Source of the DNA: Paramagnetospirillum magnetotacticum MS-1
GTDB taxonomy: Bacteria; Pseudomonadota; Alphaproteobacteria; Rhodospirillales; Magnetospirillaceae
Reading direction: 5' to 3'
DNA: 64,000 nt
Assembly (NCBI RefSeq): GCF_000829825.1
Contig: NZ_JXSL01000030.1
Coordinates: 1,185,501 to 1,249,500 of the forward strand
Made by a program: the position numbers and the translations under genes
In this document: positions 63,785 to 64,000 of the stretch, one piece after another
Layout of the letters: each line of letters begins with the position of its first letter
Position numbering within the stretch: position 1 is the first letter of the stretch
The notes under the pieces: model-generated
Told to the model about the DNA's origin: nothing
Databases searched by the model: none
The model's input: the letters and a program-made list of their open reading frames with translations, nothing else

Positions 63785-64000
63785 CCGCCACCATGGTGGC
63801 CAGCGGCCGCGCCGAGCCATCATAAAGCCGTCCCACCAGCCAGCCCGCCACCGCGCCGCCGCTCATCTGGATGAAGCCCATGGCCGAGGAGGCGGCTCCG
63901 GCGGCGCGTGGGAAGGGCGCGATGGCGCCCGCCGTGGCATTGGGCATGATCAGGGCGCAGGAGGCGAAGAACGCCATCACCGGCCCCATGATCATGACGA
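63723..64000 (-). CDS. MFS/Bcr-CflA-type transporter (partial, 5' end beyond right edge)
   Basis: Only the C-terminal 91 residues are inside the window: two to three membrane helices with the sequence MPNATAGAIAPFPRAAGAASSAMGF near the front, a stretch typical of Bcr/CflA drug-resistance transporters of the major facilitator superfamily. The frame is open to the right edge. Its end overlaps the PhoR-like kinase gene on the other strand. Confidence 0.8.
   Translation of the reverse strand, partial: VMIMGPVMAFFASCALIMPNATAGAIAPFPRAAGAASSAMGFIQMSGGAVAGWLVGRLYDGSARPLATMVAVMGLMSLLVYLGLVRRAATR

Overview
The window is a high-GC, gene-dense stretch of a bacterial chromosome, most likely from a free-living alphaproteobacterium of the Rhodospirillales (Magnetospirillum-like). 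The pointers are a ChvG/ChvI-type two-component pair, a CcoG/FixG-type protein, a split ccm cluster, haemerythrin-domain chemoreceptors, a MaeB malic enzyme fused to a phosphotransacetylase-like domain, and dispersed palindromic repeats. The genus is an inference from gene content; no rRNA or magnetosome gene is present to fix it. I saw no tRNA, rRNA, CRISPR array, prophage or complete transposase gene.

Layout. 1-5.9 kb: copper proteins CopC/CopD (CopD cut by the left edge), a polyprenyl-type glycosyltransferase, a bacteriohaemerythrin, a DODA-type dioxygenase divergent from a LysR regulator, and a Sel1/SPOR lipoprotein. 5.9-8.7 kb: a TPP riboswitch leading into thiC, then a long gene-free region that holds a probable miniature transposable element. 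8.7-13.5 kb: two paralogous chemoreceptors, the first with a C-terminal haemerythrin domain. 13.5-19.5 kb: a Tat-exported beta-glucosidase, acylphosphatase, small hypotheticals, a 92-bp palindromic repeat, prfC, a methyltransferase and gloB. 19.5-28.3 kb: a two-hairpin repeat, ccoG, a coiled-coil protein, an SLC13-type transporter with a divergent GntR regulator, an EI24/lipoprotein pair, a PfkB kinase and bipA.

28.3-40.7 kb: a 995-residue AsmA/DUF748-like protein, the cytochrome c maturation genes as two convergent blocks (ccmAB on +, ccmCDEFGHI on -), and an IorAB-type molybdenum hydroxylase. 40.8-44.2 kb: a SYLF-domain protein, a highly charged periplasmic repeat protein and the ChvGI-like system. 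44.3-47.6 kb: a cobalamin riboswitch and the cobalt uptake genes cbiMNQO, ending in a translationally coupled periplasmic rhodanese. 47.7-56.6 kb: a small secreted Cys protein, a RhaD/RhaE-type aldolase-dehydrogenase fusion, an M23 peptidase pair, and a 1156-residue flavoprotein that joins a GltD/NfnB-like half to a PyrK/NfnA-like half. 56.6-64 kb: mutS with a coupled membrane protein, a stress-protein-like gene, maeB, a PhoR-like kinase and the end of an MFS transporter.

How the parts fit. Respiration and redox dominate: the Ccm system for c-type cytochromes, CcoG for copper handling toward cbb3 oxidase, a haemerythrin chemoreceptor suited to oxygen sensing, a free bacteriohaemerythrin and the Nfn-like flavoprotein. 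Vitamin control is visible twice as RNA switches (TPP for thiC, cobalamin for cbi). The most unusual items are the Nfn-like fusion protein, a two-copy repeat whose stems covary between copies (one copy sits between ccmA and ccmB and supplies the ccmB ribosome-binding site), and the miniature transposon-like palindrome after thiC.
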